Source: Candidatus Accumulibacter regalis (GTDB lineage Bacteria; Pseudomonadota; Gammaproteobacteria; Burkholderiales; Rhodocyclaceae). From it: a stretch of 64,000 bases of DNA. The notes below the pieces were generated by a model. That model was given only the letters and a program-made list of their open reading frames with translations. It searched no databases and was not told the DNA's origin. The stretch is from contig JEMY01000034.1 of NCBI GenBank assembly GCA_000585075.1, positions 62,564-126,563 on the forward strand, read 5' to 3'. The position numbers and the translations under genes are program-made. This document shows positions 41,715 to 51,078 of this stretch, piece after piece. Within the stretch, counting starts at the first letter, position 1. Each line of letters begins with the position of its first letter.

Positions 41715-44495
41715 ATGACGCCGGAAACCAAGGCACGCCAGCAGATTGACCAGAAGCTGGGGCAAGCCGGCTGGTTCATCCAGGACATGAAGCAGCTCAA
41801 TTTGGCGGCAGGCCTGGGCGTGGCCGTGCGCGAATACCCCACCGACAGTGGCCCGGCCGACTACGTGCTGTTCGTCAACCGCCGTGCGGTGGGCGTGATC
41901 GAAGCCAAGAAGGACAGCGCGGGCGAAAACCTGACCGTGGCGGAAGCTCAGACCGAGCGCTACGCCACCGCCAATCTCAAATGGCGCAAGGACAACACGC
42001 CCCTGCGCTTCCTGTTCGAGGCCACTGGCCAGATCATCCGCTTCACCGACAACGCCGACCCCGCGCCTCGTTCGCGCGAAATCTTCCACTTCTTTAAGCC
42101 AGAAACCCTGGACGCCTGGCTGGCGCAGCCTGACACCCTGCGCCGGCGCTTGGCCGAGCAAATGCCCGTGCTGCCTGAAAGGAACCTGCGCGACTGCCAG
42201 ATCAGCGCCGTCACCGGGCTGGAGAGGTCTCTTGCGCTGGACAAACCCCACGCCCTCGTGCACATGGCCACCGGCGCTGGCAAGACCTTCACCGCCATCA
42301 CCTCGGTCTATCGCCTGCTCAAGTTCGGCGGCGCCAAGCGCATCCTGTTTCTGGTCGATACCCGCAACCTCGGCAAACAGGCGCATCAGGAATTCATGGC
42401 CTACACACCGCCGGATGATGGCCGCAAGTTCACCGAGCTCTACAACGTGCAGCGGTTGGCCTCACCCAACATCGACCCGCACTCGCAGGTGTGCATCAGC
42501 ACCATCCAGCGCATGTACTCCATCCTGAGCGGCGAGCCGATTGACGAATCGGCCGAAGACGTGTCGCTCAGCGAAGTGCAGCAAACCGCCAAACAGGAAA
42601 AGTTCGTCCGCTACAACCCGGCCGTGCCGGTGGAAACCTTCGACTTCATCATCATCGACGAGTGCCACCGCAGCATCTACAACCTGTGGAAGCAGGTGCT
42701 CGACTACTTCGATGCCAGCCTGATCGGCCTCACCGCCACGCCCGACAAGCGCACCTTCGGCTTCTTCAACGAGAACATCGTCGCCGAATACACCTACGAG
42801 CAGTCGGTGGCCGATGGCGTCAACGTCGGCTACGACGTGTATGAGATCGAAACCGAAATCACCCAGAAAGGCGCCGAGCTCAAGGCCAAGGAATGGGTGG
42901 ACCACCGTGACCGCCAAACCCGCAAGAAGCGCTGGGGTGAAACCGAAGAAGACACGGCTTACACCGGGAAGGAGCTGGACCGCTCGGTGGTCAACGTGAG
43001 CCAGATCCGCAAAGTGATCCAGGCCATGAAAACCGCCGTGGAAACGCAGATCTTCCCGACGCGCAAAGAGACGCCCAAGACCCTGATCTTTGCCAAGACC
43101 GACAGCCACGCCGACGACATCATCAACATCCTGCGCGAGGTCTACGGTCAAGGGAATGCCTTCTGCAAGAAGGTCACTTACCGCGCCGAAGAAGACGCCG
43201 AAAGCATCCTCAGCAGCTTTCGCAACGACTACAACCCGCGCATTGCCGTCACCGTGGACATGATCGCCACCGGCACCGACGTCAAGCCACTGGAAGTGCT
43301 GCTCTTCATGCGAGACGTGCGCAGCAGGGGCTACTACGAGCAAATGAAGGGCCGAGGCGTGCGCAGCCTGGATGGCGACAGCCTCAAGCGCGTCAGCAAC
43401 AGCGCAGAAGGCGCCAAGACGCGCTTCGTGCTGATCGACGCCGTGGGCGTGGAGAAATCCCTCAAGACTGAAAGCCGCCCGTTGGAGAAGAAGCCCGGCG
43501 TGGCGCTGAAAGACCTGTTGCAAGGCGTGGCGATGGGCAGCCGCGACGACGACACCGTGCTCTCGCTCGCCAATCGCCTGCTGCGTCTGGCCAAACAACT
43601 GGACGACAAGGCGCAGGTGCGCATCGAAAAGGCCAGCGGTGGTATTCCCATGGCTGAACTGGGCAAGGGTCTGATTGCCGCGCTGAACCCCGACGCCATC
43701 GTGCAAGCCGCGCTGGCCACCGCCAGGGCCAAGGGCATCACCCGCAGTGAAGACACCCTCCTGCCGGAAGAGATTGAAGCCGCCCGCGCCGAACGCGTGG
43801 CCGCCGCCTGCGCGCCCTTCGACCAGCCCGCGTTGCGTGACGAGATCGAAAGCGCCCGCCGCGAGCGCGAGCAACTCATCGACCACATCAACCTGGATCA
43901 GGTGACCTTCTCCGGATTTTCCGAACAGGCCGAAGCGCAGGCGAAAGCGGTAATTCAAAGCTTTGCCGACTATTTGAAGCAGCACAAGGACGAAATCGCC
44001 GCACTGGACTTTTTCTACCAGCAGCCCTACCAGCGCCGAACACTCACCTTCGACATGATCGAAGACCTGCACGAGCGCCTGAGCAAGCCGCCACTGATGC
44101 TCACCACCGAACGCCTATGGAATGCCTACGCCCGCGTGCGGGCCACCCAAGTGAAAGGCAGCGACAGCAAACGCCAGCTCACCGATCTGGTGTCACTAGT
44201 GCGCTTCGCCCTGGGGTTGGACGGTGAGCTCAAACCCTTCGCCGACGAAGTGGACAAGCGCTTCCAAGCCTGGATCTTCCGCCACAACGCCCAGCGCGGC
44301 ACTGCCTTCGCGCCGGAGCAGACTGAGTGGCTGCGCCTGATGAAAGAGCACATCGCCAGCAGTTGCAGTATCAGCCGCGACGACTTTGATTACGCCGAAT
44401 TGGCCGACAAGGGCGGGTTGCAGAAGGCTTGGGGGCTGTTTGGCAAGGAGCTGGATGGGCTCATGAAGGAGATGAGTGAGGAGTTGGTGGCGTGA
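41715..44495 (+). CDS. hsdR: Type I restriction enzyme R subunit
   Basis: 926 residues; ATG at 41715 preceded by GCAGGAGG. N-terminal PD-(D/E)xK nuclease: SGPADYVLFVNRRAVGVIEA followed by KKD. Helicase: Walker A ALVHMATGAGKTFTA, DEAD-type IIIDECHRSIYN, motif III LIGLTATPDKRTF, then AVTVDMIATGTDVKPLEVLL and YYEQMKGRGVRSLDGDS (motif VI). The C-terminal region binds the methylase. It cleaves unmodified DNA after translocation. Belongs to the EcoEI-like group by order and length. Stop overlaps the hsdS start (GTGA). Confidence 0.93.
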   Translation: MTPETKARQQIDQKLGQAGWFIQDMKQLNLAAGLGVAVREYPTDSGPADYVLFVNRRAVGVIEAKKDSAGENLTVAEAQTERYATANLKWRKDNTPLRFLFEATGQIIRFTDNADPAPRSREIFHFFKPETLDAWLAQPDTLRRRLAEQMPVLPERNLRDCQISAVTGLERSLALDKPHALVHMATGAGKTFTAITSVYRLLKFGGAKRILFLVDTRNLGKQAHQEFMAYTPPDDGRKFTELYNVQRLASPNIDPHSQVCISTIQRMYSILSGEPIDESAEDVSLSEVQQTAKQEKFVRYNPAVPVETFDFIIIDECHRSIYNLWKQVLDYFDASLIGLTATPDKRTFGFFNENIVAEYTYEQSVADGVNVGYDVYEIETEITQKGAELKAKEWVDHRDRQTRKKRWGETEEDTAYTGKELDRSVVNVSQIRKVIQAMKTAVETQIFPTRKETPKTLIFAKTDSHADDIINILREVYGQGNAFCKKVTYRAEEDAESILSSFRNDYNPRIAVTVDMIATGTDVKPLEVLLFMRDVRSRGYYEQMKGRGVRSLDGDSLKRVSNSAEGAKTRFVLIDAVGVEKSLKTESRPLEKKPGVALKDLLQGVAMGSRDDDTVLSLANRLLRLAKQLDDKAQVRIEKASGGIPMAELGKGLIAALNPDAIVQAALATARAKGITRSEDTLLPEEIEAARAERVAAACAPFDQPALRDEIESARREREQLIDHINLDQVTFSGFSEQAEAQAKAVIQSFADYLKQHKDEIAALDFFYQQPYQRRTLTFDMIEDLHERLSKPPLMLTTERLWNAYARVRATQVKGSDSKRQLTDLVSLVRFALGLDGELKPFADEVDKRFQAWIFRHNAQRGTAFAPEQTEWLRLMKEHIASSCSISRDDFDYAELADKGGLQKAWGLFGKELDGLMKEMSEELVA

Positions 44496-46027
44496 GTGAT
44501 TTGCCGAATGGATGGATTCCAGCAACCCTTGAAGATATTGCAACTTGGTCGTCTGGTGGTACTCCGTCAAGATCGAATCCTGCGTATTACTCAGGGACGG
44601 TTCCGTGGTTCAAAACCGGCGAGCTTGGGCCTCGTATCCTCTACCGCTCAGAAGAACACATCTCCGATGAAGCCGTCTCTGAGTCAAGCGCAAAGGTCTT
44701 TCCGAAGGGCTCCGTTGCGATTGCGATGTATGGCGCAACAATAGGCAAGACTTCCATTTTCGGAATCGATGCTGCAACCAATCAAGCTTGTGCTGTAGGT
44801 GTTCCCGAGGCAACCAGTGCGGAATTTCTCTATTACTTTCTGGTGTCGCAGGAAAAAGGGTTCGTGGATGCTGGAAAAGGTGGCGCCCAGCCCAACATTT
44901 CCCAAGGGATCGTAAAGGCATGGCCTATTTCTTTGCCACCTCGTGCAGAACAAACCCGCATCGTCGCCAAACTCGAAGAACTGCTCTCCGACCTCGATGC
45001 CGGCGTGGCCGAACTCGAGCTCGCACAGAAGAAGCTGGCGAAATACCGCCAATCGCTGATGAAAGCTGCCGTGGAAGGCGCGCTCACCGCCGAATGGCGA
45101 ACACATCACAAGCCAGCAGAAACCGGTGCGCAACTGCTGGAGCGCATCCTCACCGAACGCCGCACCCGCTGGGAAGCCAAGCAAATCCTCAAGTTCAAGG
45201 AGCAAGGCAAAACCCCGCCCAAAGACTGGCAGAAGAAATACCCCGAGCCGGTGCGACCGGATACCACCGACTTACCAGACTTGCCGGAGCGGTGGGTGTG
45301 GGCGAGCATTGAGCAGATCGCATCCGACGAGCGATACAGCCTTTCGATAGGCCCATTTGGCAGCAACCTCAAAGTTCCGGACTACCGCGATTCTGGTGTG
45401 CCTCTGGTCTTCGTTCGCAATATTCGGTCAGGTAAATACGGCGGAGGGCACACCAAGTATGTAACCTCAGAGAAAGCCATTGAGTTGAGTGCTCACATTG
45501 TTACCGCAGGCGATGTATTGGTCACAAAAATGGGTGAACCACCCGGAGACGCAAACGTTTACCCGGACGACCAACCTCCCGCAATCATCACGGCTGACTG
45601 CATCAAAATTCGATGCTGGCCTGACCTGATGAGCCCAGTTTTCTTGAAGTCGGTAGTCAATTCGAACATTGGCAAGCGTCAAATTGAACCAATGACACAG
45701 GGTGTAGCGCAGAAAAAAGTCAGCCTTGGTCGATTCAGCAGCCTTGCCGTCCCTGTTCCGCCGGCTGTAGAGCAGGCATTGATTGTTCGGTTGGTCAACG
45801 AAGCGGACCGCGATGCTGCAGAGCAAATCACAGCTATCGAGCTTTCCCTCAAACAATCCACCGCCCAACGCAAGAACATCCTGCGTACCGCCTTCGCCGG
45901 CCAACTGGTGCCGCAAGACCCGAACGATGAACCCGCCAGCGTGCTGCTCGAACGTATCCGCGCTGAGCGAAACGCATCAGCCTACGCGAAAAACTCGCGC
46001 GGGCGCCGCAGACTTCATGAGGTCTGA
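44492..46027 (+). CDS. hsdS: Type I restriction enzyme S subunit
   Basis: 511 residues, GTG start. Two target-recognition domains: first SDLPNGWIPATLEDIATWSS to about residue 150, second LPERWVWASIEQIASDERYS to about 430; each ends with an EQxxIVxxLexL conserved helix (PPRAEQTRIVAKLEELLSDL and PPAVEQALIVRLVNEADRDA). The domains are not alike, as expected for a bipartite target. A basic linker RRTRWEAKQILKFKEQGKTP lies between. Base composition of each domain is lower in GC, a usual sign of exchange. Confidence 0.92.
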   Translation: MSDLPNGWIPATLEDIATWSSGGTPSRSNPAYYSGTVPWFKTGELGPRILYRSEEHISDEAVSESSAKVFPKGSVAIAMYGATIGKTSIFGIDAATNQACAVGVPEATSAEFLYYFLVSQEKGFVDAGKGGAQPNISQGIVKAWPISLPPRAEQTRIVAKLEELLSDLDAGVAELELAQKKLAKYRQSLMKAAVEGALTAEWRTHHKPAETGAQLLERILTERRTRWEAKQILKFKEQGKTPPKDWQKKYPEPVRPDTTDLPDLPERWVWASIEQIASDERYSLSIGPFGSNLKVPDYRDSGVPLVFVRNIRSGKYGGGHTKYVTSEKAIELSAHIVTAGDVLVTKMGEPPGDANVYPDDQPPAIITADCIKIRCWPDLMSPVFLKSVVNSNIGKRQIEPMTQGVAQKKVSLGRFSSLAVPVPPAVEQALIVRLVNEADRDAAEQITAIELSLKQSTAQRKNILRTAFAGQLVPQDPNDEPASVLLERIRAERNASAYAKNSRGRRRLHEV

Positions 46028-46030
46028 ACC

Positions 46031-47224
46031 ATGAAAATCGAATCCATCCGCCTCAAGAATTTCAAGGCCTTCCGCGATGTGCACTTGAAGGACATCCCGC
46101 CCTTTCTCGTCGTCGTGGGCGCCAACGGCACCGGAAAGTCCACCCTGTTCGACGTGTTCGGCTTCCTGCACGACTGCCTGCGAGGCAATGTCCGCCAGGC
46201 GTTGGACAAGCGCGGACGATTTTCGGAGGTGCTGAGCCGGGGCTGTGATCCGCAGAAGGACACGATACTGATCGAACTGCAATACCGCATGGAGATCACG
46301 AAGGTGGAGCGGTTGGTGACGTATTCGGTGGAAATCAGCGAGGAGAAGGGCTCACCCCTGGTGCTGAAGGAACTACTCCGTTACAAGCGGGGCCGCTACG
46401 GCAGCCCCTATCACTTTCTCAGCTTTGCCAAGGGCGAAGGCTACGCCATCACCAACGAGGAGGAATTCAATAAGCCCGACGAGGAACTGGACCGCGAAAC
46501 GCAGAAAGTGGCGCCGGACACGCTGGCGATCAAGGGGCTGGGGCAGTTCGAGCGATTCAAGGCGGCCAGCGCTTTCCGAAGTCTGATCGAGAACTGGCAC
46601 GTGTCGGATTTTCACATCAACTCGGCACGCGGCCGAAAGGACGCTGCGGGTGAAACCGAGCACCTGTCGGAATCGGGCGAGAACCTGCCACTGGTGGCGC
46701 GTTATCTGCACGAGCAACACCGGGAAACCTTCGCCAACATCTTGACCACCATGGCGCGGCGCGTGCCGGGTGTGTCAGCCGTGGAACCGAGACTGATGGA
46801 CGACGGCTACCTGACCCTGCGCTTTCAGGATGGCTCCTTCAAGACACCGTTCCTGGACCGCTATGTGTCCGACGGCACGATCAAGATGTTCGCCTACTTG
46901 GTGCTGTTGCACGACCCCAAGCCCCATCCCCTGCTATGTGTGGAGGAGCCGGAAAACCAGCTCTATCCGCAACTCATGGCAGAACTGGCCGAGGAATTCC
47001 GCAGCTATGCCAATCGAGGCAGTCAGGTATTCGTCACCACGCATTCGCCGGACTTCCTGAATGCACTGCAACTGGAGGAGGTGTGCTGGCTGGTCAAGCA
47101 GCAGGGCTACACGGGCATCCATCGCGCCCAGGACAACCTGCAGATTGCGGCCTATGTCGCAGAAGGCGATCAGCTCGGTTACCTGTGGAAGCAGGGCTTC
47201 TTCGACGGGGCGGACCCATTATGA
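46031..47224 (+). CDS. AAA ATPase (AAA_21/OLD-like), restriction-linked
   Basis: 397 residues, three bases after hsdS. ABC/SMC-like ATPase: IRLKNFKAFRDVHLKDIPPF, Walker A VVVGANGTGKSTLFDVFGFL, signature-like FLDRYVSDGTIKMFAYLVLL, Walker B LLCVEEPENQLYPQLMAELA, and H-loop QVFVTTHSPDFLNAL. Coupled to the following DUF4276 gene by ATGATG. The pair sits between hsdS and hsdM, the place of 'restriction-linked ORFs' (RloA/RloB-like), where ATPase plus small TOPRIM-like partner form a second defence device. Confidence 0.87.
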   Translation: MKIESIRLKNFKAFRDVHLKDIPPFLVVVGANGTGKSTLFDVFGFLHDCLRGNVRQALDKRGRFSEVLSRGCDPQKDTILIELQYRMEITKVERLVTYSVEISEEKGSPLVLKELLRYKRGRYGSPYHFLSFAKGEGYAITNEEEFNKPDEELDRETQKVAPDTLAIKGLGQFERFKAASAFRSLIENWHVSDFHINSARGRKDAAGETEHLSESGENLPLVARYLHEQHRETFANILTTMARRVPGVSAVEPRLMDDGYLTLRFQDGSFKTPFLDRYVSDGTIKMFAYLVLLHDPKPHPLLCVEEPENQLYPQLMAELAEEFRSYANRGSQVFVTTHSPDFLNALQLEEVCWLVKQQGYTGIHRAQDNLQIAAYVAEGDQLGYLWKQGFFDGADPL

Positions 47225-47802
47225 TGGAATTGGTATTCCTGCTCGAAGAGCCCTCGGCCAAGGCCATGCTGGAGTCCTTGTTGCCGCGCCTTCTGAAGGA
47301 AGATATTCAGTACCGTTGCGTCCCGTTCGAGGGCAAGCAAGACCTGGAAAAGCAGCTGACGCGCAAGCTCCGCGGGTATCAGAACGAACAGGCGCGCTTT
47401 ATTGTGCTACGGGATCAGGACAGCCATCCCGATTGCACGGCAGTCAAGGACAAATTGCGCGACCTGTGCGCACAATCAGGCAGAGCGGATCGTTGCCTGG
47501 TTCGAATCGCGTGTCGCGAACTGGAGACGTTCTATTTGGCCGATTTAAAGGCAGTCGAGCAAGCGCTGGCTATCGAGGGCCTCGCCACAAAACAGCTCCG
47601 CAGGAAATTCAGGGCACCCGATCGCTTGAGTAGCCCGAGCAAGGAACTGAAGGCACTGACGAACCAGCGCTATGAAAAGATCGTGGGTTCACGCGCCATC
47701 GGCCAGTATCTGGACATCGACAACGATCGCTCCAGCAGCTTCCGGACTTTGATTGCCGGCATCCGGCGCATGGAACACGAACTGCTCGAGTCAGAAGCAT
47801 GA
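47221..47802 (+). CDS. DUF4276 TOPRIM-like partner of the AAA ATPase
   Basis: 193 residues. DUF4276/RloB-like: LVFLLEEPSAKAMLESLLPR with the conserved first Glu, then ARFIVLRDQDSHPDC with the Asp-x-Asp of a TOPRIM core, and RIACRELETFYLADLKAVEQ. These residues would coordinate metal in a nuclease or nucleotidyl-processing site. Such proteins accompany OLD- or AAA_21-type ATPases in defence loci. The stop overlaps the hsdM start (ATGA), so all three are one transcript. Confidence 0.8.
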   Translation: MMELVFLLEEPSAKAMLESLLPRLLKEDIQYRCVPFEGKQDLEKQLTRKLRGYQNEQARFIVLRDQDSHPDCTAVKDKLRDLCAQSGRADRCLVRIACRELETFYLADLKAVEQALAIEGLATKQLRRKFRAPDRLSSPSKELKALTNQRYEKIVGSRAIGQYLDIDNDRSSSFRTLIAGIRRMEHELLESEA

Positions 47803-49259
47803 ATACTTCCAGTCTCGTGCAGAAAGTCTGGAACTTCTGCCACACCTTGCGCGATGACGGGGTGGGTTATGGCGATTACCTCGAACAGCTCACCTACCTC
47901 CTGTTCCTGAAGCTTGCGCACGAATACGCGCGGGAGCCCTACAACCGCGACACCCGCATCCCCAAGGGCTACGACTGGCCCAGCCTCACCAGCAAGGTGG
48001 GCGAACCGCTGGAAGCGCATTACCTGGCCACGCTGCACAAACTGGGCCAGGAATCGGGCATGTTGGGCGCCATTTTCTTCAAGGCGCAGAACAAGATCCA
48101 GGATCCGGCCAAGCTCTCGCGCCTGGTGCAACTGATCGATGCGGAGAGCTGGATCAGCCTGGGTGCCGACACCAAGGGCGACCTGTACGAAGGCCTGCTG
48201 CAGAAGAACGCCGAAGACACCAAGAGCGGCGCGGGCCAGTACTTCACCCCGCGCGCGCTCATCGAAGCGATGGTGGCCTGCGTTCGGCCCGAGCCGATGA
48301 AGACCATTGCGGACCCGGCCTGTGGGACGGGCGGCTTCTTCCTGGGCGCCTACAACTGGCTGACTCGCCCCGGCGCCAAGCTGGACAAACGCCAGAAAGA
48401 GTTCCTGCGCGACAGGACATTTCACGGCAACGAGATCGTGCCCAACACGCGCCGCATGTGTTTGATGAATCTCTTCCTGCACAGCATCGGTGAACTCGAT
48501 GGCGAACCCTTGGTAGAGCGCTCCGACGCCTTGATCACCGAGTCCAGGCTCAAGGTGGACTACGTGCTGGCCAATCCGCCCTTCGGCAAGAAGAGCAGCA
48601 TGACCATCACCAACGAAGAGGGTGAGGAAGACAAGGAGGCGCTTACCTACGAGCGGCAGGATTTCTGGGAAACCACGTCGAACAAGCAGCTCAACTTTCT
48701 GCAGCACATCGTCAGCATGTTGAAGGTGGACGGTAAAGCGGCGGTGGTCTTGCCGGATAACGTGCTGTTTGAGGGCGGCGCTGGCGAGAAGATCCGCCGC
48801 AAGTTGCTGGAGAACTGCGATGTGCACACCGTGCTGCGGCTGCCTACGGGCATCTTCTACGCGCAAGGCGTGAAGGCGAACGTGGTGTTCTTCGATGCCA
48901 AGCCCAAAAACGGCCAGATCCACACCAAGGGGCTCTGGTTCTACGACTTGCGCACCAACAAGCATTTCACGCTGAAGACACGCACTCTCAAGCTGGACGA
49001 CTTGCAGGATTTCATCACCTGCTACAACCCGGAAAACCGCCACGAGCGCGTCGCCACCGAACGTTTCAAGTTATTCAGCTACGAAGACTTGATGGCCCGT
49101 GACAAGGCCAGTCTCGATATCTTCTGGTTGAAAGACGACAGCTTGGACAAGCTCGACGATCTGCCGCCGCCGGATGTCTTGCAGCAGGAGATCATTGAGC
49201 ACCTGGAGGCCGCATTGGCTTCATTTCGGGATGTCGCCGCCGGATTGCGGGGTAAGTGA
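47799..49259 (+). CDS. hsdM: Type I restriction-modification M subunit
   Basis: 486 residues, ATG at 47799. HsdM_N helices (SLVQKVWNFCHTLRDDGVGY), SAM motif I IADPACGTGGFFLGAYNWL, catalytic motif IV VDYVLANPPFGKKSS (NPPF, adenine-N6). GAGQYFTPRALIEAMV is present. Complete. Together with HsdS it modifies the target and with HsdR cuts. Last gene of the locus; 180 bases further on is the right repeat of the island. Confidence 0.94.
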   Translation: MNTSSLVQKVWNFCHTLRDDGVGYGDYLEQLTYLLFLKLAHEYAREPYNRDTRIPKGYDWPSLTSKVGEPLEAHYLATLHKLGQESGMLGAIFFKAQNKIQDPAKLSRLVQLIDAESWISLGADTKGDLYEGLLQKNAEDTKSGAGQYFTPRALIEAMVACVRPEPMKTIADPACGTGGFFLGAYNWLTRPGAKLDKRQKEFLRDRTFHGNEIVPNTRRMCLMNLFLHSIGELDGEPLVERSDALITESRLKVDYVLANPPFGKKSSMTITNEEGEEDKEALTYERQDFWETTSNKQLNFLQHIVSMLKVDGKAAVVLPDNVLFEGGAGEKIRRKLLENCDVHTVLRLPTGIFYAQGVKANVVFFDAKPKNGQIHTKGLWFYDLRTNKHFTLKTRTLKLDDLQDFITCYNPENRHERVATERFKLFSYEDLMARDKASLDIFWLKDDSLDKLDDLPPPDVLQQEIIEHLEAALASFRDVAAGLRGK

Positions 49260-49439
49260 TGCACGGTGCTAGCGGTCCGTCGTCGGCATCGGGCTGGCAG
49301 TGAATGTGCTGAAGGTCCTGGCGTCTATACGGAGCGGTCGGACGGCGTTTCTCAATTATGGCCCGCCGGACGTTTCTGCTCTTGCCCTCGCCAGTACTCA
49401 CATGCCCCGATAGCGAGTTTGTTTCCAGGAAACCACGCG

Positions 49440-49487
49440 CCACCAGACAAGAAGACCAACCCGTCATCGGGTTGGTCTTTTTTTTGC
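49440..49487 (+). repeat. Right direct repeat of the island (putative attR) with terminator
   Basis: Copy of 8526-8572: CCACCAGACAAGAAGACCAACCC, one mismatch, then the same hairpin and eight T. No tRNA precedes it, so it is the duplicated end. Sequence to its right up to about 49640 is a diverged version of 8573-8740. Confidence 0.65.
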
Positions 49488-49651
49488 TTACTGGCGCGGG
49501 TTCGTGGGGAAGCCCGGGGACTTCGGTGATTCGCACGGCGACTGCGATCTGGCTGTTTTCACTCTCTCCTGGCCATTCTTCTGTCCGGCCTCCCACCCGT
49601 CGGCGACCAGAAGTCCACGAGCGCCTCCAACGCAACCATCGCCAATTGGCT

Positions 49652-49852
49652 GCCTTCGGCGGTTCGGGAACCCCCGTGATCGCCGCCGAGAAGTCTGGCC
49701 GGTACGCGCGAGTGATGGAACTCGGCCCGACGTACGTGGACACGATCGTCCGCCGCTGGCAGGACTATGCCGGCCCGAAAGCCAACCGCGAGTCTGATGG
49801 GGTGACGTTCGATGATCTGGCCAGCAAAGCAGTCGGCGTCTGCGGCGAATAG
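49652..49852 (+). pseudogene. C-terminal fragment of phage DNA methyltransferase
   Basis: 66 codons reading AFGGSGTPVIAAEKSGRYAR, VMELGPTYVDTIVRRWQDYA, then NRESDGVTF. This matches the end of the methyltransferase fusion at 19644-20927 (FGGPGTTLIAAEKAGRCARL, CDVIVRRWQDYS, TRESDGMTL). The N-terminal 350 residues are missing. It shows that a second, related prophage once lay here. Confidence 0.8.
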
Positions 49853-49921
49853 CGAAACATTCTCCGCGCCGATTGCGGTGAATATCTTGCCGCTTCGTAA
49901 AATGCCCGCCATAATCTCCGC

Positions 49922-51076
49922 ATGACCAACGGCGATTACACCTACATCTGGCAGGCTCCCGATTGGCCGGCCTGGCGCTACGACCTGGCCGCTTTGGCCG
50001 GGCCGTTGGCCGACGCCAGCCGTGCCCAGGGTCTGCTCATTGGCCGACTGGCCGATGTCGGGATCGCACTGCGGGATCAGGCCAGCCTGACGACGCTGAC
50101 CGAGGATGTTCTCAAGACCAGCGAAATCGAGGGTGAGCGCCTCGACGCCGAGTCCGTGCGCTCGTCGATCGCGCGCCGCTTGGGCGTGGACGTCGGAGCG
50201 CTGGCGCCAGTCGATCGCCACGTCGAAGGCGTGGTCGACATGGTGCTCGATGCGACGGCAGGCTGCGAGGTGGCACTGACACGAGAACGCCTGCTCGGCT
50301 GGCACGCGGCCCTGTTTCCGACCGGCTATAGCGGACTCTCCCCCATTCGCGTGGGAATGCTCCGGGACGACGGGAACGGACCGATGCAGGTCGTCTCCGG
50401 TGCCATCGGTCGGCAACGTGTTCACTTCGAAGCGGCTCCAGCAGAGAAACTCGAGGCCGAATTGGGGCGCCTCATCGACTGGGTGAACGCTGGCAGCGAA
50501 GATCACCCGATCCTGAAGGCGGGTCTGGGGCACCTGTGGTTCGTCACGCTCCACCCTTTCGACGACGGCAACGGGCGTATCGCGCGGGCGCTCGGCGACC
50601 TGCTGCTGGCCCGTGCCGATGGTAGTCCGCAACGGTTCTACAGTCTGTCGGCGCAAATCCAGCGCGAGCGGCGGGACTATTACGAAATCCTGGAGCGCAC
50701 GCAAAAGGGTTCTCTCGAGGTGACGGACTGGCTGAGGTGGTTTCTCGATACCTTGCGGGGCGCGGTCAGCACCGCACAAGAGACCCTGGACGCCGTACTG
50801 GTCAAGACGCGCTTCTGGCAGCGCTGGGCCACGACACCGCTGAACGCGCGGCAGGTGAAACTCCTCAACCGCCTACTCGAGGGATTCGAGGGCAAACTGA
50901 CCAGCAGCAAGTGGGCGGCCATCGGCAAGTGCTCACCGGATACCGCACTGCGCGAGATCAACGAACTGCTCGTCCTGGGTGTGCTGCGCAAGACGCCTGG
51001 CGGCGGACGTAGCACGGCATACGAACTCAACAGAGACGCCATTAACAATTCATGGTCGGAGATCGCCGGCTGCTGA
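49922..51076 (+). CDS. Fic/DOC AMP-transferase with DUF4172
   Basis: 384 residues, ATG at 49922. N-terminal DUF4172 (WQAPDWPAWRYDLAALAGPL) with the autoinhibitory motif TSEIEG at 66-71, which fits [S/T]xxxE[G/N]. The Fic core HPFDDGNGR lies at 211-219, with all the catalytic His, acidic and Asn/Gly residues. The C-terminus is a winged helix. Such class II Fic proteins modify a target by AMPylation when inhibition is relieved. The last codons (WSEIAGC) resemble the end of the terminase small-subunit gene at DNA level, suggesting fusion at a scar. Confidence 0.88.
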   Translation: MTNGDYTYIWQAPDWPAWRYDLAALAGPLADASRAQGLLIGRLADVGIALRDQASLTTLTEDVLKTSEIEGERLDAESVRSSIARRLGVDVGALAPVDRHVEGVVDMVLDATAGCEVALTRERLLGWHAALFPTGYSGLSPIRVGMLRDDGNGPMQVVSGAIGRQRVHFEAAPAEKLEAELGRLIDWVNAGSEDHPILKAGLGHLWFVTLHPFDDGNGRIARALGDLLLARADGSPQRFYSLSAQIQRERRDYYEILERTQKGSLEVTDWLRWFLDTLRGAVSTAQETLDAVLVKTRFWQRWATTPLNARQVKLLNRLLEGFEGKLTSSKWAAIGKCSPDTALREINELLVLGVLRKTPGGGRSTAYELNRDAINNSWSEIAGC

Positions 51077-51078
51077 GC

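Larger units (their letters stand above)
8532..49440. mobile_element. Composite genomic island at tRNA-Ile
   Basis: About 41 kb between the two copies of the tRNA-end/terminator repeat. Content is accessory throughout: IetAS-like pair, serine recombinase remnant, decayed prophage, toxin-antitoxin pairs, PEP-CTERM cargo and a type I restriction locus. No intact tyrosine integrase was seen inside, so mobility of the whole unit is doubtful. The boundaries rest on the repeat alone. Confidence 0.55.

Noticed and set aside
42462..44072. 536-residue minus-strand frame inside hsdR
   Set aside because: Antisense shadow of a gene with full helicase motifs; the product is a low-complexity Val/Gly/His sequence.
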